64,000 bases of DNA from Rhodospirillum sp047263945. GTDB lineage: Bacteria; Pseudomonadota; Alphaproteobacteria; Rhodospirillales; Rhodospirillaceae. The stretch spans positions 62,001 through 126,000 of the forward strand of contig NZ_JBLAVB010000009.1 of the NCBI RefSeq assembly GCF_047263945.1, written 5' to 3'. The notes beneath the pieces are model-generated. The model searched no databases and was not told the origin of the DNA. It saw only the letters and a program-made list of their open reading frames with translations. This document shows positions 1-7,528 of the stretch, piece by piece (the first letter of the stretch is position 1; each line of letters starts with the position of its first letter). The translations under genes and the position numbers were made by a program.

Positions 1-243
1 GATCGGGATGTCAGACCTCCCCTAACGGAGCCGATCTGACGGGTTACGCAAGGAGTCGGAGCTTGTACGAGCCGCCTCTCCAAAAGAGTCGGAGCTTGTA
101 CGAGTCCATCCCCTCTGAGAGAGGGGACCGGAAAAGCGGTAATTCCCTGAGGACTCCGCCCATGGGGGAGTCCCGGGATTCCTCTCCGGGTAGGGGGTCC
201 AGCGGTTGACCGGATTGCCAAAAAACCCAGGATAACCATTTGA
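1..243 (-). other. Untranslated region downstream of cmk, probable leader of the next gene
   Basis: No convincing coding sequence is visible. Read on the minus strand this follows the cmk stop and would lead into the next gene, which in alphaproteobacteria is normally rpsA; that gene lies outside the window, so this is inference. The stretch holds an exact 19-bp direct repeat at 53-71 and 86-104 (period 33) and an inverted repeat around 152-174 (GGACTCC...GGAGTCC), so the transcript would be structured. Confidence 0.4.
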
Positions 244-891
244 TTATCCCCGGCTTTCGACAGCCTTTTCGGCCAAAGCGGCGAGCGCGGCATGGAGTGC
301 CTGCTCGGCGCTCATGTTGGAAGTATCGAGAACAACCGCATCCGAGGCCTGGGCCATCGGCGCAATTGAGCGCCCACTATCGCGGGCGTCCCGTTCCGTC
401 ATGTCACGCAAAACGTCATCTTCCTTAACATCCAGGCCATTGGCCTGCAACTCCTGAAGTCGCCGCTGCACGCGGGTTTCCATGCTGGCGGTCACAAAAA
501 ACTTCGCATCGGCATCCGGGCAGACCACGGTGCCAATATCCCGACCATCCAACACCGCCCCTCGACACCCATTGGGCGGGTTGGCGGCAAAGGCCCGTTG
601 CAAATCCAGAAGCGCCGCGCGCACCCCAGGAATAGCCGCCACCTTCGAGGCCGCAATTCCGGCCTCGTCCGAGGTCAGCGCCGCGTCACCCAGGGTCTCG
701 ACATCCAGGGCGCGGGCCGCCGCTTCCGCCGTGGCCGGATCGGTCGGGTCTCCCCCAGCACGGAGTACAGCCATGCCGACGGCCCGGTAGAGCTTGCCCG
801 TGTCCAAATGGGCATAACCCAGCCGACCGGCCAAGCGCCGGGACAGAGTCCCCTTGCCGGATGCGGCGGGTCCATCAATGGCAATGATCAA
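244..891 (-). CDS. cmk: Cytidylate kinase (CMP/dCMP kinase)
   Basis: Phosphorylates CMP and dCMP with ATP to the diphosphates, in the cytoplasm, for nucleotide salvage and RNA/lipid precursor supply. The 215-residue product begins with a P-loop, GPAASGKGT at residues 7-15. It also carries the DTGKLYRAV segment and a DGRDIGTVV motif near the middle, both hallmarks of bacterial CMP kinases. Its length is normal for the family. It lies 26 bp downstream of aroA on the same strand, the usual alphaproteobacterial order aroA-cmk-rpsA, and is probably co-transcribed with aroA. The start is the ATG directly before the conserved IIAIDGPAASGKG block. Nothing unusual was seen. Confidence 0.97.
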   Translation of the reverse strand: MIIAIDGPAASGKGTLSRRLAGRLGYAHLDTGKLYRAVGMAVLRAGGDPTDPATAEAAARALDVETLGDAALTSDEAGIAASKVAAIPGVRAALLDLQRAFAANPPNGCRGAVLDGRDIGTVVCPDADAKFFVTASMETRVQRRLQELQANGLDVKEDDVLRDMTERDARDSGRSIAPMAQASDAVVLDTSNMSAEQALHAALAALAEKAVESRG

Positions 892-917
892 AGGAGTCTC
901 CTAAACGACAGGTCCAT

Positions 918-2303
918 TTAGACAGGTTCAATGGTAGCGCCCAGCTCCGCCATCAGGGAGGTAAAGCCGGGAAAACTGGTGTCAATGGCCCGGCCATCGT
1001 CGATGGCCACCGGCTCCTCCGTAATCAGTCCCAGAATCAGGAAGGACATGCCGATGCGGTGGTCCAGGTTGACCGGCACGGTCGCTCCGCCCCTGGGGGG
1101 CTCGGCTTTGCCATGGACGATCAGAGTGTCGCCGTCCACCTCCACAGAAACACCACAGGCGGCCAGCCCTTCGGCCATGGCCGTCAGGCGGTCACTTTCT
1201 TTAACCCTCAATTCAGCCAGGCCGTGCATCCGGGTCTCTCCCCTGGCCATGGACGCAGCCACGGCCAGGATGGGATATTCATCAATCATGGAGGGAGCCC
1301 GGCTCGCAGGGACTTCGATACCCGACAAGGGGGCAGCACGCACCTCCAAATCGGCCACGGGCTCCCCGGCCTCCTCGCGCGGGGACCGAATCGAGATGTC
1401 CGCCCCCATTTCCCGCAGGGTCTCAATCAAGCCAATGCGCTGGGGGTTCATGCCCACGCCCGTCAGGGTGACATGGCTGTTCGGCACCAGAATCGCCGCC
1501 ACCAGGGGAAAGGCTGCGGAGGAAGGATCCGCAGGGACAATAATGGCCTTGCCGGTCAACTCTGGCTGGCCCACCAGGGTGATCATTGTAGCGCCGTCCT
1601 CCCCCTCTTCCACGCGCAGATCCGCGCCAAAATGGCGGAGCATCCGTTCCGTGTGATCCCGGGTAGGCGTGGGCTCGATCACCGTTGTCTCCCCCGGGGT
1701 GTTCAACCCGGCCAGCAGCACCGCTGATTTCACCTGGGCACTGGCCATGGGAACCCGATAGGTGACGGGGAGCGGTTCGGCACAGCCTTGCACGGCCATG
1801 GGCAGACGCTCTCCCGACCGCCCCAAAAACCGGGCACCAAACAACGCCAGAGGATCGGTCACCCGCTTCATGGGACGTTTGCGCAGGGACCCATCCCCGG
1901 TCATCACCGCCGTTAAAGGATGCGTGGCAAGCAGCCCCATCAACAGCCGCGCACCGGTCCCGGCATTCCCCATGTCCAGCACGTCGGCGGGCTCCATCAG
2001 TCCGCCAACGCCCAGCCCGTCCACCAGCCAGAGGGGGCCACCATCGGGCGCGCCATCGGCGACCCGCTGAACCTTGGCGCCCATGGCGGACATGGCTTTG
2101 GCTGTCGCGACCACATCCTCGCCCTCCAGCAGACCGGTGACTTCGGTTCGTCCCACGGCAAGCCCCCCCAGCATCAAGGAGCGGTGGGAAATGGACTTGT
2201 CTCCGGGCACCCGGACGGATCCTGAGAGTGCGCCACCCCGACGCGATCGGAGGGGAAGGGGTCCGGCCTCCGGCTCGGGCGACTGGGAGGGGGTCTGGCT
2301 CAT
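918..2303 (-). CDS. aroA: 3-phosphoshikimate 1-carboxyvinyltransferase (EPSP synthase, class II)
   Basis: Transfers the enolpyruvyl group of PEP to shikimate 3-phosphate, the sixth step of the shikimate pathway to aromatic amino acids. Visible motifs are PGDKSISHR near residue 33, GNAGTGARLLMG, the block around YRVPMASAQVKSA, RDHTERML, APSMIDEYPILAV and ELRVKESDRL. These resemble class II enzymes such as the CP4 type more than the E. coli class I type. The conserved Gly of GNAGTG is retained, where CP4 has Ala. The start chosen is the second of two adjacent ATGs because GAGG lies 5 bases upstream; alternatives are 2306 and 2324. cmk follows after 26 bp. Confidence 0.96.
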   Translation of the reverse strand: MSQTPSQSPEPEAGPLPLRSRRGGALSGSVRVPGDKSISHRSLMLGGLAVGRTEVTGLLEGEDVVATAKAMSAMGAKVQRVADGAPDGGPLWLVDGLGVGGLMEPADVLDMGNAGTGARLLMGLLATHPLTAVMTGDGSLRKRPMKRVTDPLALFGARFLGRSGERLPMAVQGCAEPLPVTYRVPMASAQVKSAVLLAGLNTPGETTVIEPTPTRDHTERMLRHFGADLRVEEGEDGATMITLVGQPELTGKAIIVPADPSSAAFPLVAAILVPNSHVTLTGVGMNPQRIGLIETLREMGADISIRSPREEAGEPVADLEVRAAPLSGIEVPASRAPSMIDEYPILAVAASMARGETRMHGLAELRVKESDRLTAMAEGLAACGVSVEVDGDTLIVHGKAEPPRGGATVPVNLDHRIGMSFLILGLITEEPVAIDDGRAIDTSFPGFTSLMAELGATIEPV

Positions 2304-2604
2304 CATATCCTCGCTATGGGGCATCCAATGGGGGCGCTATTTAGCATAGCCTCCCGCCCGGGGGTAGCCCGCCCGACAGTCTTCTCTCATCCCCGGTTTC
2401 CCCTCCCGGTGCCCCCAAATGCGATTGGAATGGGGTTCATGGTGATTTGGTTTTGACAAAGGCCATAAGAAAGTGGCAATAGCGCGGGCTCCGAGACCCG
2501 CCCCCTCACTTTTTTGGGGTCGCCCCGCCCATTTCGCCTTGTGCGGAACGACTGTTCGAGACAAGGTCCGGAATTGATCCGAACGCCAGTAGGGAGAGCA
2601 AAAG
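2304..2604. other. Divergent promoter region between aroA and the TIGR02300 gene
   Basis: About 300 bp without a convincing gene. It must carry promoters for both directions. A TTGACA at 2453-2458 on the plus strand could be a -35 box for the TIGR02300 gene, but no good -10 is seen at the right spacing, so no promoter is claimed. Confidence 0.4.
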
Positions 2605-2940
2605 GTGGCCAAACCTGAATGGGGTTTTAAACGCACCTGTCTGAATTGTGGCGCCCGTTTTTATGACATGCGCCGAGATCCCATTGTTTGTCCGAAGTGT
2701 GAGGCTGTCTTCGAAATCGAGGCCGTCGTCAAACCGCGTCGGGCCCCGAAGAAGGACACGCCCAAGCCAACTGCCAAAGCGGTGCCCGAGGACGATGAGG
2801 ATCTGGATGTGGACGACGACCTGACCGTCGATGACGACGATGAGGACGAAGACCTGATCGAAGACACATCGGACCTGGGCGAGGACGACGATGACCTTGG
2901 AGAGGTCAAGGACCACCTTGAGCTCGACAACGACGACTAA
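2605..2940 (+). CDS. TIGR02300 family protein (zinc-ribbon N-terminus, acidic tail)
   Basis: Function unknown. The 111-residue product matches the TIGR02300 'FYDLN acid' family, which is found mainly in alphaproteobacteria. Two CxxC pairs (C12/C15 and C29/C32) suggest a small zinc ribbon, and the family's aromatic-acid motif appears as RFYDM just after the first pair. The C-terminal half, from about residue 60, is almost entirely Asp and Glu and is probably disordered. The start is a GTG preceded by GGGAGAGCAAAAG, a good ribosome-binding site. The gene is divergent from aroA-cmk, a conserved alphaproteobacterial arrangement, and is followed by a clear terminator. A nucleic-acid or RNA polymerase partner role is only a guess. 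Confidence 0.88.
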   Translation: MAKPEWGFKRTCLNCGARFYDMRRDPIVCPKCEAVFEIEAVVKPRRAPKKDTPKPTAKAVPEDDEDLDVDDDLTVDDDDEDEDLIEDTSDLGEDDDDLGEVKDHLELDNDD

Positions 2941-2966
2941 GGCCCAAAAAACCACACCGACAGGTC

Positions 2967-2998
2967 GGGTGATCCCGGAGGGATCACCCGTTCTTTCC
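2967..2998 (+). terminator. Rho-independent terminator after the TIGR02300 gene
   Basis: A perfect 10-bp stem, GGGTGATCCC-gga-GGGATCACCC, is followed by a pyrimidine-rich run (gttctttcc). It lies 26 bp after the stop codon at 2940. Confidence 0.8.
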
Positions 2999-3172
2999 AA
3001 AAAAAAGCGAGCTGGCGCATTTTTCTCTTGCCTCACTCCGCGACGAGGTCTAAAAACCCGTCCTCGGCACGATGCTGCGGCTCACACCGAAGCAAAAAAC
3101 CGATAGTTTCCAAGACCTTGGAACGTTTTAGTGGGATCAAAACCCACCGAAAAATACCAAAGTCACCCAGAT

Positions 3173-3248
<76 letters not shown>

Positions 3249-3254
3249 CGTTTC

Positions 3255-3287
3255 AAAACCCGCTTTATTCCGTGAGGCGGGTTTTTT
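3255..3287 (+). terminator. Terminator of tRNA-Ala copy 1
   Basis: AAACCCGC and GCGGGTTT form a stem across a 13-base loop, followed directly by a T run. It starts seven bases after the tRNA CCA end, as expected for a monocistronic tRNA transcript. Confidence 0.85.
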
Positions 3288-3450
3288 AATGGCTCATTAC
3301 CGCTGGGTCCCAGGCTTTCCTTCCAAATAGGACGGTCAGAAACTGGGAGCAGGAAACGGCATAGGCCGGGCGAAAAATTGATACTTCCCAAGGCTTTGGG
3401 GCTTTCCAACGGGATCAAAACCCGCTAGAAAAAACCAAGATCACACAGAT

Positions 3451-3526
<76 letters not shown>

Positions 3527-3754
3527 TTTTCCATATCTCGCGGCAGGTCGCTTCGCGACCGCCTCCGATGGGGCGGGCTTCGCCCGGCGGCCGGTCGGCC
3601 GCTTGTCTCGGGTTCGGACGGTGTCCGATCCCCTCCACAATTTTCCATATCTCGCGGCAGGTCGCTTCGCGACCGCCTCCGATGGGGCGGGCTTCGCCCG
3701 GCGGCCGGTCGGCCGCTTGTCTCGGGTTCGGACTGTGTCCGATCCCCTCCACCA
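3527..3754 (+). repeat. Two tandem 114-bp palindrome-rich elements at the tRNA-Ala 3' end
   Basis: Two copies (3527-3640 and 3641-3754) are nearly identical; I see differences at only a few bases. Each holds nested palindromes: GGTCGC-tt-CGCGACC, CGGGC-tt-CGCCCG and GGCCGGTCGGCC. Each ends in CCCCTCCAC[CA]A, imitating the tRNA end CTCCACCA. The flanks show what happened: copy 1 reads CTCCACCA-cgtttcaaaaccc (terminator), while copy 2 reads CTCCACCA-[228 bp]-agtttcaaaaccc. The elements therefore sit exactly between the CCA and the terminator. No protein is credible here. Confidence 0.9.
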
Positions 3755-3760
3755 AGTTTC

Positions 3761-3795
3761 AAAACCCGCCTCGCTCTGCGTCGCGGGTATTTTTA
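3761..3795 (+). terminator. Displaced terminator of tRNA-Ala copy 2
   Basis: AAAACCCGC ... GCGGGTatTTTT is homologous to the terminator of copy 1 and now lies 234 bp beyond the tRNA. If it is still used, the primary transcript would contain the tRNA plus both 114-bp elements. Confidence 0.75.
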
Positions 3796-3829
3796 ATACG
3801 CTGCCATTCCGGGAAGCCCCTTCCCCCAA

Positions 3830-5008
3830 TCACGGAAAATGCGACTCCGCATCCGCCCTGTCCCCTTCCCGATAAACCAACTCTCGCCATTCCGCCCGCA
3901 CGGTCTCGTCCGAATCCGCCGTTGACCGGATCGAAGCCAAAGCCAGAACCTCCGACTCTGGCGCCAACCGGCCAAAGGCCCAGACTGCGGCCCCCCGAAC
4001 CAAAGGGTCGGCGTCATCCAGTAGCCGCCGCACGATTCGAACCATGGATGGATCCGCACTATTGCCCAGGGCGATCAGCACGTTCCGCACAAACCGCCCC
4101 CGCCCGATCCGTTTGATGGGCGAGGCCGAGAACACCGCCCGGAATCCCCCGTCGTCCAGCGCCGCCAAATCGGCCAGCCGGGGTGCCGTCAACTCCACCC
4201 GGGGCAGGAAGGCGGGATCGGTGGTCGGCGAGGCGAATCGGTTCCAGGGACAAACCGCCAGGCAGTCGTCGCAGCCATAAATCCGATTTCCCAGGAGAGG
4301 CCGCAGATCACGCGGAATCGGTCCTGGATGTTCGATGGTCAGATAGGACACGCAAAGCCGCCCGTCGATGCGCCCGGGTCCGGTCAATGCCCCCGTCGGG
4401 CAGTGATCCAGGCAACGGGTACAGCTGCCGCAATGGTCCCCCTCCTCCCCATCCGGTGGCAGGTCCAGGGTCGAAAAAATTTCGGTCAGAAACAGCCAGG
4501 AACCATGTCTGCGACTGACCAGATTGGTATGCTTGCCACGCCAGCCCAGACCACTCCGGGCGGCGAGCGGCTTTTCCATGACCGGGGCCGTATCCACGAA
4601 AACCTTCACCGCCCCCCCATGGCGGGAGATCAGCCATTGAGCCAGGGTCTTCGCCCGCCCCTTGGCCACATCGTGGTAATCCCGGTTCCGGGCATAAACG
4701 CTGATCGCTCCCCGCTGCGGATGGTCGAGCAGGGCCAGGGGGTCATGGCCCGGCGCGTAGGACAAACCCAGGACCAGAACCGTCACCGCCTCGGGCCAGA
4801 GCGCTTGAGGATCGCCCCGCCTCTCCCGGGTATCGGCCATCCAGGCCATGGCGCCCTGCCGCCCCTCCGCCAGGAACCTGTCCAGATCGGCGCGCACACT
4901 ATCGGGCAGGGTGGCCCGGGTGAAGTGGCAGGCGTCGAACCCCAGCGCCTGCGCCCGGCTGCGGATCGCATCCTTGATCTCCTCCGGACTGGCTGGGGAC
5001 TTGGCCAT
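3830..5008 (-). CDS. queG: Epoxyqueuosine reductase
   Basis: Reduces epoxyqueuosine to queuosine at tRNA position 34, the last step of Q synthesis, using cobalamin and two [4Fe-4S] clusters. The 392-residue protein has the family N-terminus (LGFDACHFTRA) and two ferredoxin-type clusters in the middle: CGSCTRCLDHCPTGAL, then CDDCLAVCPWN. A C-terminal HEAT-like helical segment (about residues 300-375) is typical of the long QueG form. It lies 9 bp after tgt and is co-oriented with queA-tgt, so the window holds the late queuosine steps as one operon. The start ATG is followed by AKSPASPEEIK. I see no missing ligands. Confidence 0.95.
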   Translation of the reverse strand: MAKSPASPEEIKDAIRSRAQALGFDACHFTRATLPDSVRADLDRFLAEGRQGAMAWMADTRERRGDPQALWPEAVTVLVLGLSYAPGHDPLALLDHPQRGAISVYARNRDYHDVAKGRAKTLAQWLISRHGGAVKVFVDTAPVMEKPLAARSGLGWRGKHTNLVSRRHGSWLFLTEIFSTLDLPPDGEEGDHCGSCTRCLDHCPTGALTGPGRIDGRLCVSYLTIEHPGPIPRDLRPLLGNRIYGCDDCLAVCPWNRFASPTTDPAFLPRVELTAPRLADLAALDDGGFRAVFSASPIKRIGRGRFVRNVLIALGNSADPSMVRIVRRLLDDADPLVRGAAVWAFGRLAPESEVLALASIRSTADSDETVRAEWRELVYREGDRADAESHFP

Positions 5009-5017
5009 GGAGGCTCC

Positions 5018-6145
5018 CTACAACGGCTCGATATCCCCGAGCGCCCGGTTGGCCTCGAAGTCGGCGATGAAGGCGGCCAAGCGGTGTTCCGAGATCGCTT
5101 CGCGCAGTCCCCGAGTCAGGTCTTGGTAATACTGAATGTTGTGCCAAGTGAGCAACATGGGGCCGAGGATCTCCTCACACCGCACGAGGTGGTGGATATA
5201 GGCCCGACTGAATTGGCTGCAGGCCGGGCAGGAACAGGCCTCGTCCAGGGGACGGGGGTCGTCCCGGTGGCGGGCATTGCGGATATTCACCGCGCCGCGC
5301 CGGGTAAACCCCTGGCCCGTGCGACCCGAGCGGGTCGGCATGACGCAATCGAACATATCCACGCCCCGGGCCACGGCCCCGACGATATCTTCGGGCTTGC
5401 CCACCCCCATCAGGTACCTCGGCTTGTCTTGGGGAAGCAAGGGGCAGGTGCGATCCAGAATCCGGAACATCTCCGACTGGGGCTCGCCCACGGCCAGCCC
5501 ACCCAGGGCATAGCCTTCAAAGCCGATATCGGTCAGGGCCTCGACACTTTCGGCCCGCAGGTCCTCATGGACGCCCCCTTGGTTGATGCCGAAAAGCCCG
5601 TAGCCCTCTCGCGCCACAAAGGCCTCCCGGGAGCGTTTGGCCCAGCGCATGGACAACCGCGTGCTTTCGGCGATGGCCGCCTTGTCCCCGGGAAAGGCTG
5701 GGCATTCGTCGAAGGCCATGGTGATGGTCGCATCCAGCAGGTGCTGGATCTCCATGGAGCGCTCCGGCGTCAGCAGGTATTTGCTGCCGTCGATATGGGA
5801 CTGGAAGGTCACGCCTTCCTCGGTCAGCTTGCGCAGCTTGGCCAGGGACATGACCTGGAAACCGCCGGAGTCGGTCAGGATCGGCCCCGGCCAGTTCATA
5901 AATTTATGCAACCCTCCCAGGGCCGCAATCCGTTCCGCGCTGGGGCGCAGCATCAGGTGATAGGTGTTGCCCAGGACGATTTGCGCGCCGGTGGAGCGGA
6001 CCGCATCCGGCGTCATGGCCTTGACCGTGGCCGCCGTCCCCACAGGCATGAAGACCGGCGTCTCGATGGGACCATGGGCGGTCTCGATCCGACCCCGGCG
6101 GGCCGCACCATCGGTGGTCGACAGGGCAAAGGAAAAGGCGGTCAT
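5018..6145 (-). CDS. tgt: tRNA-guanine(34) transglycosylase
   Basis: Exchanges guanine 34 for preQ1 in tRNAs with GUN anticodons. The 375-residue protein has PVGTAATVKAMTPD near the start, LTDSGGFQVMSL with the catalytic general-acid Asp, and the GVGKPEDIVG block. The nucleophile Asp lies in DMFDCVMPTR. The zinc site is CSCPACSQFSRAYIHHL. Its length is standard. Its start overlaps the queA stop by 4 bp, indicating translational coupling, and queG follows after 9 bp. The chosen ATG precedes TAFSFALSTTDG, the usual N-terminus. Confidence 0.97.
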   Translation of the reverse strand: MTAFSFALSTTDGAARRGRIETAHGPIETPVFMPVGTAATVKAMTPDAVRSTGAQIVLGNTYHLMLRPSAERIAALGGLHKFMNWPGPILTDSGGFQVMSLAKLRKLTEEGVTFQSHIDGSKYLLTPERSMEIQHLLDATITMAFDECPAFPGDKAAIAESTRLSMRWAKRSREAFVAREGYGLFGINQGGVHEDLRAESVEALTDIGFEGYALGGLAVGEPQSEMFRILDRTCPLLPQDKPRYLMGVGKPEDIVGAVARGVDMFDCVMPTRSGRTGQGFTRRGAVNIRNARHRDDPRPLDEACSCPACSQFSRAYIHHLVRCEEILGPMLLTWHNIQYYQDLTRGLREAISEHRLAAFIADFEANRALGDIEPL

Positions 6146-7194
6146 TGTGCACGATCCTGGGTTTCGGGATCCACCCGCGTCAGCAGGCTGGAATCCCCAT
6201 AGGAATAGAAGCGGTACCCCGTCGCGATGGCATGGGCATAGGCCGCGCGCATGGTCTCGAATCCGGCAAAGGCCGAGACCAACATAAACAGGGTTGACCG
6301 GGGAAGGTGGAAATTGGTCATCAGCCGGTCGACAATCCGGAAGCGGTAGCCCGGCGTGATGAAGATATCCGTTTCTCCCTCAAAGGGAAGCAGGGTTCCG
6401 TCTTCGGTCGCAGCACTTTCCAGTAGACGCAGGGCCGTCGTGCCCACGGCCACGACCTTGCCTCCCCGGGCCTTGGTGGCGTTGATCGCCGCAGCCGTCT
6501 CCGCCGTCACACGACCGATTTCCGAATGCATCTGGTGGTCAGCGGTATCATCGACCTTGACCGGCAGAAAGGTCCCCGCCCCCACATGAAGGGTGACCAT
6601 GGCGCGGGAAACGCCCCGTGCCTCCAGGGCATCGAGAAGGGTCGGCGTGAAGTGCAGCCCCGCAGTGGGCGCCGCCACCGCTCCGTCCTCCCGGGCATAA
6701 ACGGTCTGGTAATCGGACCGATCGCGGGCGTCATCGGCCCGTTTGATATAGGGCGGCAGGGGAATATGGCCATGGGCTTCCAGGGCCGCCATCAGGGCTG
6801 CGCCGCTTCGGTCAAAGACAAGCGTGGCTTCGCCCCCCTCGCCCCGCTCGACCACGGTAGCCGAGAACCCCTCGGCAAAGCTCAGAGCAACCCCGGGCTT
6901 GAGCTTGCGTGCCGGGCGCCCGAAACAGGCCCAGCGGTCCGGCCCCAGGCGCTTGTGCAAAGTAACCTCAATTTTGCCTTCGCCAATGGTTCCGAACAAT
7001 CGGGCGGGGATCACCCTGGTGTCGTTGAAAACCAAAATATCCCCCGATCCCAGAAGCCCAGGCAGGTCTTTCACCCCCAGATCCCGCCGGTCCGTCCCAT
7101 CGACCAACAGCAAGCGAGCGGACTCCCGGGGATTAGCCGGTCGGTCGGCGATGGCCTCCGGCGGAAGGTCGAAATCAAACAGGTCCACGCGCAT
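6142..7194 (-). CDS. queA: S-adenosylmethionine:tRNA ribosyltransferase-isomerase
   Basis: Transfers and isomerises the ribosyl group of SAM onto preQ1 at tRNA position 34, giving epoxyqueuosine. The 350-residue protein begins MRVDLFDFDLPPE, the family signature for the start. It contains LVFNDTRVIPARL, APTAGLHFT, HVGAGTFLPV and NFHLPRSTLFMLV, all diagnostic. It is the first gene of the queA-tgt-queG operon and overlaps tgt by 4 bp. No preQ1 riboswitch was recognised in the upstream 200 bp. Confidence 0.97.
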   Translation of the reverse strand: MRVDLFDFDLPPEAIADRPANPRESARLLLVDGTDRRDLGVKDLPGLLGSGDILVFNDTRVIPARLFGTIGEGKIEVTLHKRLGPDRWACFGRPARKLKPGVALSFAEGFSATVVERGEGGEATLVFDRSGAALMAALEAHGHIPLPPYIKRADDARDRSDYQTVYAREDGAVAAPTAGLHFTPTLLDALEARGVSRAMVTLHVGAGTFLPVKVDDTADHQMHSEIGRVTAETAAAINATKARGGKVVAVGTTALRLLESAATEDGTLLPFEGETDIFITPGYRFRIVDRLMTNFHLPRSTLFMLVSAFAGFETMRAAYAHAIATGYRFYSYGDSSLLTRVDPETQDRAQ

Positions 7195-7528
7195 CGGGCT
7201 TTAACCGCCATCATCATAGGGAAAAGAAAGGATCCGCTCGCGGTAAAGTCCGTACCGCTGCGGTGCTTTACCAAGTCTTCCGATGCGGAATAAAGCATAA
7301 AGGTATCTCCACAGCCAATCACCCAATAGGGGCAACAGCGCGGCAGTGCCGCCAGACGAAGTCGCTTGATGCCCTGGGCACCCTCCTGTACCGTACCCCC
7401 GTTATCGATTTATGACGTTTTTTAAGTCAATTCCCCAACGAATTCGAATCACAGCCCGGCCCCCCGTCCGGCCCCAGTGCCTGACAGGAGGAAGCAGCCC
7501 TGTCCCGCCTCGATCTCAATGGAGCCGC
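7195..7528. other. Divergent intergenic region between queA and the chemoreceptor gene
   Basis: About 330 bp with no gene that I can support. A shine-like AGGAGG at about 7485 lies too far from the chosen chemoreceptor start to be its ribosome-binding site. No terminator or riboswitch was recognised. Confidence 0.35.

Noticed and set aside
240..428. Small frame overlapping the cmk 3' end
   Set aside because: It is antisense to cmk with no ribosome-binding site or family similarity.
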